From: Mitosporidium daphniae
Lineage: Eukaryota > Microsporidia
Direction: 5' to 3'
DNA: 64,000 nt
Assembly (NCBI RefSeq): GCF_000760515.2
Contig: NW_013546132.1
Location: forward strand, 1 to 64,000
A program made the translations under genes and the position numbers. Within the stretch, counting starts at the first letter, position 1; each line of letters opens with the position of its first letter. This document shows positions 39,848-50,700 of the stretch, piece after piece. The notes under the pieces were generated by a model. That model did not search any database. It was not told the DNA's origin and worked only from the letters and a program-made list of their open reading frames with translations.

Positions 39848-41952
39848 CTACGAACAGGTAGCATTTGGGTGGGTCTCACTATCCCTACCCCCAGTCTGAT
39901 ATAATTGGGCAAGAAAGTCCGACGAAGAGCATAGAGATGTTCCACCAATAGCAACCTCGATGCCTGGCCAATTTCGGGCAAGAAAAGCAGAGAGGCTCTG
40001 GTACTCGTCATACGCAATTCCGCCAACTACGAATACAACCAGACGCTTTGGCAACATTGAGCTACCTGCTGTCACTGGCATTCGAGACTCTCCTTCTCCA
40101 CGAAGAGCCGCATCTACATATCGAATGATTGGCATCAAAGCATCATCATCACCAGAGGGCGATAAAACCTGGTTGGAAATTCTTTGGATCCCTTGCATCA
40201 CCATCTTTGCAATGCGAGATGAAGCTACCACATTTCCAGACGTGGAAAGCGTCTCAAAGATCGATACTTTCTGCTCTGGAATGTCGTTTGGGGTGGCGTT
40301 TGGAGAAGTAGAATCTGATAATGAAGAGGCCATGGTAAATTCAGGAACAATAGCATGAAGGGCCTTTGCCAGCGATGCTGATTCCTTAAGGCTAAACTTT
40401 TCTATTAAAAATGGAAGCAGCCTTTGGTCTTTTCCTGAAGAGAGAAAAACGACAAGCAAAAGCCGAATTCTATCACCTTCGTCAATGGGATCGAGTTCAG
40501 GAAGTGAAATATTAGCAGATGGCTGAGCAGTTTCCAATTCTCGAAAAAGGTCGGGACGTCTTTGGGATATCTGTGGAAGGAGAGCAGATGCCAGCAACAA
40601 ATGTGTGTCGATCCAATGCTTTTTTTCTCGAAGAGCTGGAATCTCCTCAAGAGCCTTTCGAAGCGGTTCGATTTCATCCCCATCTCCTCCAGAAATTTGA
40701 GCATATGCTTTTTGATACGTCTGCAATTCATCTCCGAAAAGCGTACAAGCATCTGGAAAAGAAAGCCTCGATGCATGTTTCCAAATGGGATCCTTCCAAG
40801 AAAGTAGTAGCTGGGCGGACTCTTCTTTTCCAAGCGAGAGAATTCTATTTAGCCTGACCGGGAAAAAATCATGGACCAGCGCTCCATAGCTCCATTTATG
40901 TCTTAGAGGCGAAATTAAATCCTGATTCCTGTCGAATAGCAGCATTAAATCCGAGCATGGGGGCGACGGTATTTTTGGCCGCCGATTCTTTGCACTCAAA
41001 TAAAAGTCCCGAATTTTCGATTGAAGGCGTCGGACCAAAAGATTGACAAATGCAGATGACCCGCATTGTAGCGGCAAGATGGCGAGATTCGCCATTTCTA
41101 GGCAATAAAAATGGAATAAAACTACCAAATGTTACGGCCACAGATAATAAGCCATTTGAGCAGTCTTCAACGAGCTTCATGACAGATTCATCGTGCAAAT
41201 TAGCAATTGCTTTTGACATGATCGTAAAGGAGCTTTCAAGTCCAAGAGAAAAAAGATCCTCCTCCAAAGAGATAAAATTTACAAGGCGGTCGACAACCTA
41301 AACATTTGAAAGGCACCCTACTTTGGTGACTTTAGACGATGATTTAACGGTTGCAACTGCAGCCCCTTGTGCAAGGTCCTCTAGATTTTCTCTAGAAATT
41401 GATCCACAAAAATTGAAGTCATATGTCTTTGGCTGGCGAGGCAAAGAAACCAAGTCGCACGAAGTTAAGCTTCTGATGTTTTCTGCCGTTGGCTCGATAA
41501 AGTAACATGATATTGTGTCCGGAAGAGAGGGGATCTCCTTTTCAATCGGCCTAAATTCAGGTTAAAATATTTACAAGAATAATGTCACTCCCCGTGAACG
41601 CAATTCGTCAATGTCAATTGAAGGGGCCAGGATTTGCTGTGTTCTGGCATCCAAAATCAATATAATCCAAGATGCATCAGAAGTGCCTTCAACGTCACTG
41701 GCATCATTAAGCATTGCAAAAATAGCCCCTATGAAAAGAAATATTAATTGCGAAAATAATACTTTTCTGCAGCGATCTAAGCGAGTTCTGAGCGATTGTT
41801 ACAGCTCGCAATTCCTCTGGCAGGCTGGATTTTTTAAATTCTTCCAGAAATTTGAAATACTGTGAAATCCCGGCCTTTGGAGAAGTGAGCAGATTGTCCT
41901 TGTTCTTCTCAGTGGGAGATACCAATGAAGAGGACGATGATATTGATGTCAT
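39848..41952 (-). CDS. SLY1: Sec1/Munc18 protein SLY1
   Basis: Sly1 binds the ER/Golgi syntaxin Sed5 and promotes SNARE assembly in ER-Golgi traffic. Five exons are joined by introns of 34, 24, 24 and 28 nt. The start is at 41952 (MTSISSSSSLV). Reconstructed blocks are LQKRAIFAMLNDA, WIILILDARTQQILAP, IDELRSRGVTLFL, IPSLPDTISCYFIEPTAEN, and then DLMLLFDRNQDLISPLRHKW, SYGALVHDFF and RLNRIL, which are the Sly1/Sec1 core motifs. The C-terminal RLVVFVVGGIAYDEYQSLSAF matches the Sly1 VVGGGNYVEYQNL element. The total, about 630 aa, is typical. The divergent PNUTS gene starts only 76 bases away, so the two share a very compact promoter. Confidence 0.92.
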
Positions 41953-42028
41953 GATAAATTAATTTTAAAATCCGGCAAAATTTTACTTTTCTTGAATTTA
42001 CTCTTGCACCGAGATTTACTTCCCCGAG

Positions 42029-43843
42029 ATGATGATGAGCCTCTCCCCATGCTCACAAGTGGACATGTTTATGCAAAGATGCACATCCCCAACGCTGACA
42101 CATGAAGAGAAAACCAACTTGTTATCCGGTCTGGCCAGATCCACCCCAGAGGCGCTTTCCAAGCTATTTTCCAAAAAAGAAGCAATAGCAGCCTTGCAAG
42201 AATGGACGCTTCTTGCAAATCATTCGAGAGAGGATTTATTGATTGCAGTTTTGGCCTTGCATAATTTGAACCTGCTCCCATGGAATCTAACCGAGCTGCA
42301 ACAGTACAAATTGGGGAGGACCGTTAAACTAGCGTCCTCTCTTGTGGTCAAAAGCGATAAATTCGAATGTGAGCTAAAGAAAATGCTCATGACTATTGAA
42401 GAGGTAATTGGAGCAGAGTCTAACCCTAACTCCACTAAGGTTTGCCAACTTTAATTTATTAACTTGTAGGGGCCGCCCAATTTATTAATTAAACGAGAGG
42501 TTATTTTAAATGAGGTTGGTGATGACGGGACAAAATCTGCAGCCACTCATATCTCAATTAAAAAGGACTTACTTGATGGTAGTAGGAATACCGGTAAAAA
42601 TCATGGTTTAATTTCCTCCAAAAGGGCAATTTCAACTCAAGGTGTTGACTTTGGGAAAGCGAACGTTGCAGATTTAAATTCTCATCAACCCAACAAACAT
42701 GAGGGTATGGCAAAGTCTGGCGATACTGCTAACCCTATCTCAGTAAAAGGAGCCGTTCCTTTTGATCCTTTTGAGTGCCATTCAATAATAAATAAAAAAT
42801 CCAGTCCAGCTCGCCAGCCCGCCCCAGAAAAGGGAGGTCCTGCTCTGATGACTCAAAAGACCTCTATTCCGGCCGCTCCGAATGATACCAGGTATGGATA
42901 GGTATATGATGTTTAACCAAATAGTGCCTTTGATGTATATGTTGAAATTATTTCCTCTAAAAAGCGGCTCTCTTCATCTTCTTTGCGAGGGTCTGAGGCG
43001 AAGAAAAAAAGGGTCTCCTTTAAGCCAGATGAACAACTTATGCAGGTTTGTTTGTTTGAGCTGGACCCAACCGAGCGGAAAAATCCCAATTTCAATCCCG
43101 CAATGGCTTATGGAGACCTCAATGATAATGATGAAGCCTTCCTGTCTTTGAAAATTAAGGAAACAGAGGATCTATATAGACCATATTCATCTGTAAATAG
43201 CCCCATGCTTATTCCCACAATGAAATGGAAACTGCCCAAAAAATTGCAATTTAATGAACATTACACGCTGGCAGATGGAGCCAATTCTTTGGAACGATCC
43301 AGGCAGCGAGAGCAAAGGACCAATAATACTGACTTGTACCGATGCACCGATTTATCCAGGTGTCCATCGAACCCAATAGAATCGCCTCCATACATGCTGT
43401 CTTCTCAACCACCAATAACAATCCCATTGCATCCTATCTCTTCAGCTCCCCAGCCCGTAGAGCATATAGATGAAAATGCGCTTGATTCACTACTTGGATC
43501 ATTGGCAAGCCCCTCGCATGGCCTATTTGATTCCATGGTAGGCCACCAAGAATATGCCTATCCAAACTATCAACACTATGCGATGCCTACACAAGGATAC
43601 CCGCCGCCCCAGCTGCTATATCCTCAAGCTAATTATCCTCAATGTACTCTTGTTTCCCCGCCTCAGGCTAACATGCATCAGATTCCCGGTACCCAATCCC
43701 TACAAACTCAACAGGCTACTCCTAAAATAAGACAAATTAATTGCCCTCCAGAAAAGCTTAGAAGGGTTAGATGTCACTATTATGATCCCAAAAATCCCGT
43801 TGCCTGTGCAAGAGGGGATAACTGTACATTTCTTCATCAATGA
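42029..43843 (+). CDS. PP1 nuclear targeting subunit (PNUTS/Ppn1-like)
   Basis: PNUTS tethers protein phosphatase 1 to the RNA polymerase II termination machinery; in fission yeast Ppn1 sits in the DPS module of CPF. There are three exons with introns of 30 nt (about 42440-42469) and 33 nt (about 42892-42924). Residues about 40-120 form a TFIIS N-terminal (LW) domain (LLIAVLALHNLNLLPWNLTEL, YKLGRTVKLASSLV). Next comes the PP1-docking motif KKKRVSFKPDEQLMQVCLF, which contains RVSF, and ELDPTERKNPN, matching PNUTS ELDETERVNV. The C-terminus is a single CCCH zinc finger (CHYYDPKNPVACARGDNCTFLH). TFIIS-N, RVxF and CCCH in this order identify the family. A Pro/Gln/Tyr-rich linker joins the last two. 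Confidence 0.85.
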
Positions 43844-44326
43844 AAATAAACCTTTTTTAAATTGTGGCCATTTCTGTTCCTGCCCAATGCTTTACAACAA
43901 TTCAGCTGCTTTGGAGGCTAATTCCTCGTATTTGGATCCCCTGCAATAAATGGTATTACAGCTAGGGTTAGGCTAGCAAAGGGCAAAATTGCAGGGGACT
44001 CGAATACGAGGAATTAGCCTGCAAAGAGAAATATGTGCCCATAGTAAATCTAAACCGAACGATCCATTGACTTGACCCCAGTTGGAAGCTGATCTTTAAG
44101 AATAGCTCTGTAGGACAGGCAATTGGCTTTGACAAACTTAAATTTTCAATAGCATGGTTAGTGGTGTACTTGTACAAATTTTAATGGGGTTTCAACTCAA
44201 ACAAACCTTCGTGAGGGATTGTGTTTCCAATGCTTAATCGATGGCCTAATTATGAGCGTAGCTAGAAATAGACCCGTTCCCCTGTGCCGCGAATTTGTAT
44301 GAGTAGCATATGGCTAGTTGAGTTTT
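43844..44326. other. Intergenic between convergent genes, holds a large inverted repeat
   Basis: PNUTS (plus) and the polyprenol-reductase gene (minus) converge. The left half carries the nested inverted repeat at 43916-44019. The right half shows no frame, tRNA or repeat that I can support. Confidence 0.6.
43916..44019. repeat. 31-nt inverted repeat enclosing a second stem
   Basis: Arms 43916-43946 and 43989-44019 match as reverse complements at 28 of 31 positions (both read GGCTAATTCCTCGTATT at the outer end). The 42-nt spacer holds GCTAG/CTAGC arms around GGTTAGG. Candidate structured RNA, termination hairpin or fold-back element. Confidence 0.9.
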
Positions 44327-45124
44327 TTAGATCAAAAAGGGGATAATTGCCCATCGCTTGAACTTTGCTTGATTAACTGCATGCTCTGTTGGAAAGTTTT
44401 CTGAATACCACTCGATCGTGTTTGCGGCAGATATTGAAAGGTTTGCAAGTGTCCAAACAAAAGCATAAAAGAAGGGCAGTGATAATGAATTGAGAAACCA
44501 AAAGGAAACGTATATTATAACCTCAAAAAAGTAGTGCGGGCAAAAGATATATTTAAAGAGCCGGTTTCTTTGCGGATACTTCCATTGCAGGTCATTTGAT
44601 TTTAGCTCCAAAAGAGAAATATGCGAAAGAAATTGCCCGATCGAAGAAACTACAAAGAGAAATGCTCCAATGGCAACAAAATAGGGGTTGTAACTGCCCC
44701 TTGCATAGTTTGTGAGGAAGCTTATTTCAAAAAGCAAATAGTGACAAAGACCGACAAACAAGTGGCCCAAATTCATTGAGCTATTCCTTGAATATGTGTG
44801 AACAAAAAAACACTCCAAAATCCTTCTCAAGTAGTGAAGCTGGACCAATACAAACGGAATAATTTTTACTGACGAGGAAAATTCAAGAAAATACAGGGGA
44901 AGTAAATTTGAGAAAAATCCAAAGATATAAAATACAACGAAAAAAGACTTGTGGATCTGAAACGATTGTATGCCAAAAGCATTTGGGCAATCAAAAGCAC
45001 GAGATGCTATCAATTTTCCGTGCACAATGAGAAGAGAATTGGTATCATACCAGAAAAGCGCTATAGCAAAAATGGAAAACAATGAAAAGACGAAACAAAC
45101 CAATAACTCAACCCCATCAATCAT
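44327..45124 (-). CDS. DFG10: Polyprenol/polyprenal reductase (DFG10/SRD5A3 family)
   Basis: This membrane steroid-5-alpha-reductase-type enzyme acts in the conversion of polyprenol to dolichol in the ER, the carrier for N-glycosylation. The 265-aa frame has about six hydrophobic helices. Diagnostic motifs are HYLRRILECFFVHTYS (family Q-x-x-RRxxECxFVxxxS), MNLGHLFVGLCHYLLFE and, near the C-terminus, YIFCPHYFFEVIIYVSFW (family CPHYxxEIxIYxS), which holds the cofactor-binding end of the fold. Length is slightly below the yeast enzyme. It is a single exon, with its start 28 bases from the 3' end of the next minus-strand gene. Confidence 0.85.
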   Translation of the reverse strand: MIDGVELLVCFVFSLFSIFAIALFWYDTNSLLIVHGKLIASRAFDCPNAFGIQSFQIHKSFFVVFYIFGFFSNLLPLYFLEFSSSVKIIPFVLVQLHYLRRILECFFVHTYSRNSSMNLGHLFVGLCHYLLFEISFLTNYARGSYNPYFVAIGAFLFVVSSIGQFLSHISLLELKSNDLQWKYPQRNRLFKYIFCPHYFFEVIIYVSFWFLNSLSLPFFYAFVWTLANLSISAANTIEWYSENFPTEHAVNQAKFKRWAIIPFLI

Positions 45125-45152
45125 TAAAATTAGGCCGACCCCGCTTCAAGTT

Positions 45153-46379
45153 TTAATTAGTGTGTTTTTTGTTGAAAACCGATTTCAATTGATCCAACAT
45201 AGTGGCATGGCAAGTGTCGTCGCATGTAAAAATGGACTTTAAATTTTCTTTAGCAATTGCCTGATATGTTTTCATTGACTTTCTTATCGTGTCGGACCAT
45301 CTAAGCGACAAACTTTCTTTGTGAATTTCTTCAAACTCAGCACTTGTGTCCCATTCGAATCTCGACAAGTTGAAAGCCCGAGTGATGTACGTTGATGTTG
45401 CTATCAAGGGGTCCATTTCTACTGAATCAAATTTGCTTTTCAAGACCGATCCATCAATCCATTTAAATTCGGAATCCTTGTGCCAAGAATCTTGTCGCCG
45501 TGAATATTGCCTAGAAGAGGCCTTAAATAAATCCACATAGTTTCTAAATTTAGCAAGCACCTCTTTGGTTTTAAAAAACTCATCCTGCTCATCTGCAGTT
45601 ATTGAGCTATATTTGACCCAAAGCGATTCGATAAAGTCGATAGTTTCTGAGTAACCGATGGCCCGCCCCGCCGAGTAATCTTTTTTTAGGCCTTGCAGCC
45701 ACAGTTCACCAACCTCTCTTAGCAAGCCATTTGAAATCATTTTCTCGCATCTACAATCAATGGAGAGAGACAGGGTCGGCCTATCTTTAGACAAATAAAA
45801 ACATCTAAAATCGTATTTCATGTCCTCTTTTGTTGGTTTGAAAGAAGACATGGGTTGGTTGGTTTGCAGATGATTGGCGATTGCTCTTTTTAGACGATAT
45901 CTATCATTTTTGTATAAAGAAGCCGCATATTCAGGATCAACTGCTTTAAGCAAGTTTATAGCTTCTTCCCAATCGCAATTGTCGGTCATTTGGTCGACGA
46001 CAGCAAGAATTTCTTTTGAAGGCGGAGGGCATGATGGTCTTCCTTGGACGATCCATTTTGTGTAAAATCCGGTTCCACCCACCAAAAGAGGGATTTTTCC
46101 TCGACTTGTTATTTCCTCTATTTTTCCAAGGCAAAGGGAATGAAAATCTGCGTTGGTAAAATTCTTTTCTTTCCACGAAACAATGTCTATCAAATGTTGG
46201 GGAACTGGTAATCCCAGCTCTTTGTTTGATCCTATCACCAGCTCCTTGTAAATCTGAACGCTATCGCAGGAGATAATTTCTCCATCTAGCAAAGAGCTTA
46301 AAAGAACCGCTATGGCGGTCTTTCCTACGCCAGTTGGGCCGGAAAGGATCAATACTTTTTTTAAAGGATGTGGATTCAT
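45153..46379 (-). CDS. MOD5: tRNA dimethylallyltransferase
   Basis: MOD5/MiaA-type enzymes transfer the dimethylallyl group of DMAPP to A37 of tRNAs reading UNN codons, in cytosol and often mitochondria. The 408-aa single exon shows [18 protein letters not shown] (P-loop), GEIISCDSVQIYKEL (catalytic Asp-Ser region), IDIVSWKEKNFTNADFHSLC and PLLVGGTGFYTKWIVQGRPS. Further on, RPTLSLSIDCRCEKMISNGLLREVGELW and AIGYSET are typical. The C-terminal matrin-type zinc finger of yeast Mod5 and human TRIT1 is not intact: only CDDTCHATML is left near residue 390. Confidence 0.93.
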   Translation of the reverse strand: MNPHPLKKVLILSGPTGVGKTAIAVLLSSLLDGEIISCDSVQIYKELVIGSNKELGLPVPQHLIDIVSWKEKNFTNADFHSLCLGKIEEITSRGKIPLLVGGTGFYTKWIVQGRPSCPPPSKEILAVVDQMTDNCDWEEAINLLKAVDPEYAASLYKNDRYRLKRAIANHLQTNQPMSSFKPTKEDMKYDFRCFYLSKDRPTLSLSIDCRCEKMISNGLLREVGELWLQGLKKDYSAGRAIGYSETIDFIESLWVKYSSITADEQDEFFKTKEVLAKFRNYVDLFKASSRQYSRRQDSWHKDSEFKWIDGSVLKSKFDSVEMDPLIATSTYITRAFNLSRFEWDTSAEFEEIHKESLSLRWSDTIRKSMKTYQAIAKENLKSIFTCDDTCHATMLDQLKSVFNKKHTN

Positions 46380-46403
46380 TTTTAAAAAACTTTACTATTC
46401 AAC

Positions 46404-46712
46404 TTACGCCTCGCCACATTTGGCCCTTAATCGTCTTACTTCTTTCCTAAGATATTCGACCTCTTCCTCCAAGTGTTTTATTTTTTCTGGAGCTCCATTG
46501 TGGACGATATTGACGATGTTATGCTAATTACGAATTAAACAGGCAAAGAATACCTTTTGAAGTGCGAATTGGCGCACTAGGTCCAAGTGCAGATTTTGAA
46601 TGTCATGCCTTAAAATAATTAAATTATCGCCTATTGCGTCTTCTGCTGGCTTTGAGGGTGTGGCGTGGGGTTCAAAGGGGGCTTTAGGGCTTTCTCCGCA
46701 AGTTATAGCCAT
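46404..46712 (-). CDS. Miniature NEDD1-like coiled-coil protein
   Basis: Two exons joined across a 30-nt intron (about 46524-46553) give ILRHDIQNLHLDLVRQFALQK, then HNIVNIVHNG, then HLEEEVEYLRKEVRRLR. In NEDD1/GCP-WD the extreme C-terminus reads DIxNLxxEMxxQFxxQ followed by a LExEVExLRxENxxLR helix, and this piece recruits the gamma-tubulin complex. The match is to that segment only; the WD40 propeller is absent. ATG 46712 (MAITCGESP) gives an 80-90-residue protein. An upstream Met at 46784 would add a hydrophobic lead. An unrelated coiled coil with chance similarity remains possible. Confidence 0.5.
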
Positions 46713-46909
46713 TAAAATATATATTAGGGAGCAGAGGTCCAAATTAAGATGGAAAGGCGAAATTCCAATTGCTAAATTGTACATTCCCTTGCTTTGTAAT
46801 TAAAAGTTTGACAGCATTAACATGGACCAATAGGAAAATTCTTAATGAATAAGCTATAAAACTTAAATAAAGTTGTCTTCATTGGATTACAAAATCGATT
46901 TAAAGTCTC

Positions 46910-47224
46910 ATGTCGGGCAACAAATCGTGCTGTTCGACGCAATCTTGCAACAGCCAAGACGCCATCAGCAATTCTTGTGGTGCTAATTGCAATTGTGGCA
47001 GTGATTGTAGCTGCGCCTCGTCAAATATCCAATCATGTGATTGTTCAAGAACAACCGGCGATTTATCCAGAGCAAGGGTGTGCACTTGCGGAGACATCTG
47101 CAAATGCAAGGCTCCCGTTGAAGCCAAATGCCAATGTTCAAGAGCAACTGGAGACCTAAACTCGGCGCATGTATGCTCTTGTGGGGATGTTTGTGCTTGC
47201 TCACATCCACGAAACAAACAATGA
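46910..47224 (+). CDS. Metallothionein-like Cys-rich protein with a duplicated module
   Basis: A 104-aa frame with 20 Cys, mostly as CxC and CxxxC, which is the metal-thiolate pattern of metallothioneins. Two copies of a roughly 37-residue module follow a short Cys lead: CDCSRTTGDLSRARVCTCGD and CQCSRATGDLNSAHVCSCGD, each continuing with a short CxC tail. The tandem structure suggests internal duplication and two metal clusters. There is no signal peptide, so cytosolic binding of Cu, Zn or Cd is the simplest inference. It lies in a very A/T-rich gap and could be stress-induced. No family-specific name can be assigned. Confidence 0.8.
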   Translation: MSGNKSCCSTQSCNSQDAISNSCGANCNCGSDCSCASSNIQSCDCSRTTGDLSRARVCTCGDICKCKAPVEAKCQCSRATGDLNSAHVCSCGDVCACSHPRNKQ

Positions 47225-47280
47225 TGAATAAATAAGTGTTCATAGTTTCATCCATAAAGAGGTGTCAATGGTTTCTTTGA

Positions 47281-47571
47281 TTAAAGTATCTCAAGGAAGT
47301 CTTTAGGCACTGAATGGTTCCTAAAACTCTCCTTAAATCGGCATTCCTCTAGATTAATGGGGATGGGTTCAAACTCAGGAAGCTCTTTTTGGATTGCATC
47401 CATCAAATTAAGCTTATCAATGGAGTTTTGGGTGGGTAAGTCATTTTCAAGCATCGAATGATAGGATTTTTTACGCTGCGAATAAAAATAATAAGAGTAG
47501 AAGACCAAAACCAGCGACAGGTAGATTATAAAGCGGACCGATTGAAATATCATTTTTGCACAAAAGCACAA
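47281..47571 (-). CDS. Small single-pass membrane protein, unknown
   Basis: A 96-aa frame with one hydrophobic helix (SVRFIIYLSLVLVFYSYYFY) near the N-terminus followed by a basic stop-transfer (SQRKKS) and a 60-residue soluble acidic tail (PEFEPIPINLEECRF). Met7 is a plausible alternative start directly before the helix. No family was recognised. Such small membrane proteins are common assembly factors in mitochondria or the ER, but nothing here decides that. Confidence 0.45.
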   Translation of the reverse strand: MCFCAKMIFQSVRFIIYLSLVLVFYSYYFYSQRKKSYHSMLENDLPTQNSIDKLNLMDAIQKELPEFEPIPINLEECRFKESFRNHSVPKDFLEIL

Positions 47572-47717
47572 TGTTAATTGGGGCTACTTATTTGAAAAAT
47601 AACCGAGTAACAATGGAGCATTAAATTAAATTAATTTGGAACCAGTTAGTGCATTGATTAAAAGCAATGTAGCTATTTTGTGCTAACCCTAAATGGTATT
47701 TTTATCTTTCCTTCATT

Positions 47718-50700
47718 ATGCTTGAAGCGAGTGCCTTTGAAGCGATATTTATGGAATTTTTTTCGTGGACAAGCAAATCTGACCAAAACGAACGCGAAGA
47801 AAATATTTTTTCTTTGAGGATAGTTCCGTTTGTCAAGAGCGAAATGGAGGTTCTTCTTGAGATCACATTGTCCAAGGGATATCCAGAAGTTGCCCCGAAA
47901 ATCGAGATGAAGGAAACAAAGGGTCTCAATCTTAATATGATAAGCGATGTCAATGCGTTGATAGCCAAAAACGTGCAGGAGACATCAAACGATGATACGG
48001 TTTATTCGCTTTATCAGGAGATAAGGGTATTTTTGCACGCTTATTTTTAGATTTTGCTGGATAGCTTTGAGTCCGCTCCTTCTATTTATGACCAAATGAT
48101 GTCTAGAAAAAAGATCGAGTCCGATAAAGCGATACTTGACCACCGCAAAGATCTTTCCATCATCAATAAGAACGATGGGCACTGCATTACTCATGTTGAT
48201 GAAAACATGACCAATTTAGAGTTTAAAATCACTGAAACTCTCAAGATCAAACAGTCCCTTTTGAAGGAAAAGATCGAGCACTCGCATGAGCCAGATCAAG
48301 CGCATTTGGACAAGGTTCCGGAAAAGCTTTTTTTGAAAGAAGTTGATTTGAAAGGCGCCAAATATAATTTTCTCCTTGCAAATCGGCGGTTTGAGAGGCA
48401 AAACTTTGTTGCGGAAAAGTTTTTCTTTGAAAAGCAAATTTCAAAGCTCGATTTTCTAGATATCACCGAGTACTTTGGGTTTTTGGTGCTCAAAAACCTC
48501 AAGAAAAACGAGCATTTTTCGTTCCCAGTGGTGATATACGAAATTCCGGTGTCCATGAAGTACTATCTCTTTTCCGAAAACGGGTCAGCCAAAATATGCG
48601 GCTTTCTAAATGGGCTGCAAAACAACTTTGACGGCTTCTTTGAAATATACAGTGCACATTATTTGGTGCCTCCCGTGGAATCCGATAAAGGCGGATCCAT
48701 TTTTATTGCGCAAGAGTGACTTATGATGCTTTTATGCCTAGATTTGACTCGAGATTCGTACCTATTCATGATCTGCTATCCATATGTGGTTCCATATTAA
48801 GCATCAATTCCTGGTTTACTATGACCAAGCAGCTCTTACAGGTCCTCGAGTCCGTGGAGCACACGTCCCTTATTCTCTTCCCAAGTACTTAGTTTGGTAA
48901 TCTCTTTCCCTAGGCTTGAGCTCGCATACGGTTTATTCAAATTTCACCAATACACCAAAATTGTCGCTGGTAAAATTTTCCTCATTGACTAAGTTATTAA
49001 AACTCCATCTTGATAAACCTTTTTCCAAGACCAAAATCCCCACTCTCCCGATTTAGTAGGATATGTAGTGTTTTATTTAGCTCTGCACCTGAGCTCGGTT
49101 GTGCGATTAAAAACCTTTTTTGCTGCGATTCCCAAAAGATTGACGTGTGGAGTTTTGGGCTTTACTCTCTCGAATTGCTCAATGGATTAAATTGCATAAA
49201 GAGATTTTCGGAATTTAAAATCCAAGATTGTAAGCTACGCTGCTCACCTTAGATGTCGAAACAATTCCAATCCATTTTGTCGACATGTTCAGATCGATCT
49301 TCAATCCAAACCCCAATGAGCGCATTTCATTCGATCGGATGATGAAAACATATTTTTCAAACGACGATCTTGTAGAGCATCTGGGCATTTCAAGGACGCT
49401 ATTGGCTACTAAAAAGCCCAATTTAACCGATTCTTTCGATCTGCACCAGCCCAAGTACCCATCTCATTCCCGGTACTACAGTGACTTTGAGGAGCTTGAA
49501 TTTCTTGGCAAAGGCGGGTTTGGAGAAGTTGTCAAAGTCAGGAACAAGCTGGACAATCGGTTTTACGCCATCAAACGCATCAAGCTCAAGTCGTTCAACC
49601 AGAACCTGAACAAAAAATTGTTGCGAGAAGTGCTAGCCATTTCTCGCCTGCATCATGAAAATATCGTTAGGTATTACCAAGCCTGGCTTGAGGGAGATGA
49701 AGATCCAGACAATGCAGACGAAGATCCAGAAAATGCAGATAAACGTCCAGAGTCGGACTCGGAAACGTTGGATACGGCACAAAATTTGAGCCAACCTCTT
49801 GAATCCGATGAGGATTACATCGTTTTCGGGAATGAAAATACACCCACCACTACTTACGATTGGTTTGTGTTTGACAACGACAATGAGTCGATCGTGGAAT
49901 ATTGTAAGATTTGGCGTTATCTGATCGGGCTAGGTGGCATGAAACAGCCAGATACGTATTCGATGGGGAACATACCCACCAATCGATCCTCCCTTTGTCT
50001 GTATATTCAAATGGAATTTTGTCCAAACAAGACATTGCGAGACCTGATTGATGATGGGCTTGAAGTTACCGAAGCATGGAGATTATTTCGCCAGATCATT
50101 GAGGCTCTTGTCCATATCCACGGGCAAGGAATGATTCACCGAGATTTGAAGCCGTCAAATATCTTTTTGGACTCAAAAGGAGATGTCAAAGTACTGATAT
50201 GACATGTTGTAATTGCAGGTGGGAGACTTTGGGCTTACTTTTTTCGACGAGACGTGCAATAATTCTGAAAGCACCGTAAATAGCAATACCGCAGAGGCAA
50301 ATTATCCGCTCGTTTCGGACATCTCGCTAACGCTTGGTACTTTTAAGCTGCTCCTATCTTTAGATGTTGGAACTCCGTTTTATCAAGGACCTGAACTGGC
50401 AATTACTGGGTTCAAATACAACCAACGAATTGACATGTATTCGTTGGGCATCATTTTCTTTGAAATGTTTCATGGCCCTTTTGAGACAAAAATGGAGCGT
50501 GCGATCTTGCTGAATGCCCTACGCGCACCTGAAATATGCTTGCCTTCCGAGTGGGAAGCCAAAAGAACGCCGGATGAGACGAATCTACTGAAGTTGCTAT
50601 TGGCCCACAATCCAAAGGTACACGCTGATTGCTCGTAACGCTAGGATCGGCTTTCATCAAAGGAATTGCTGGGAAGTCCCTATTTGCCTCCTAAATTGGT

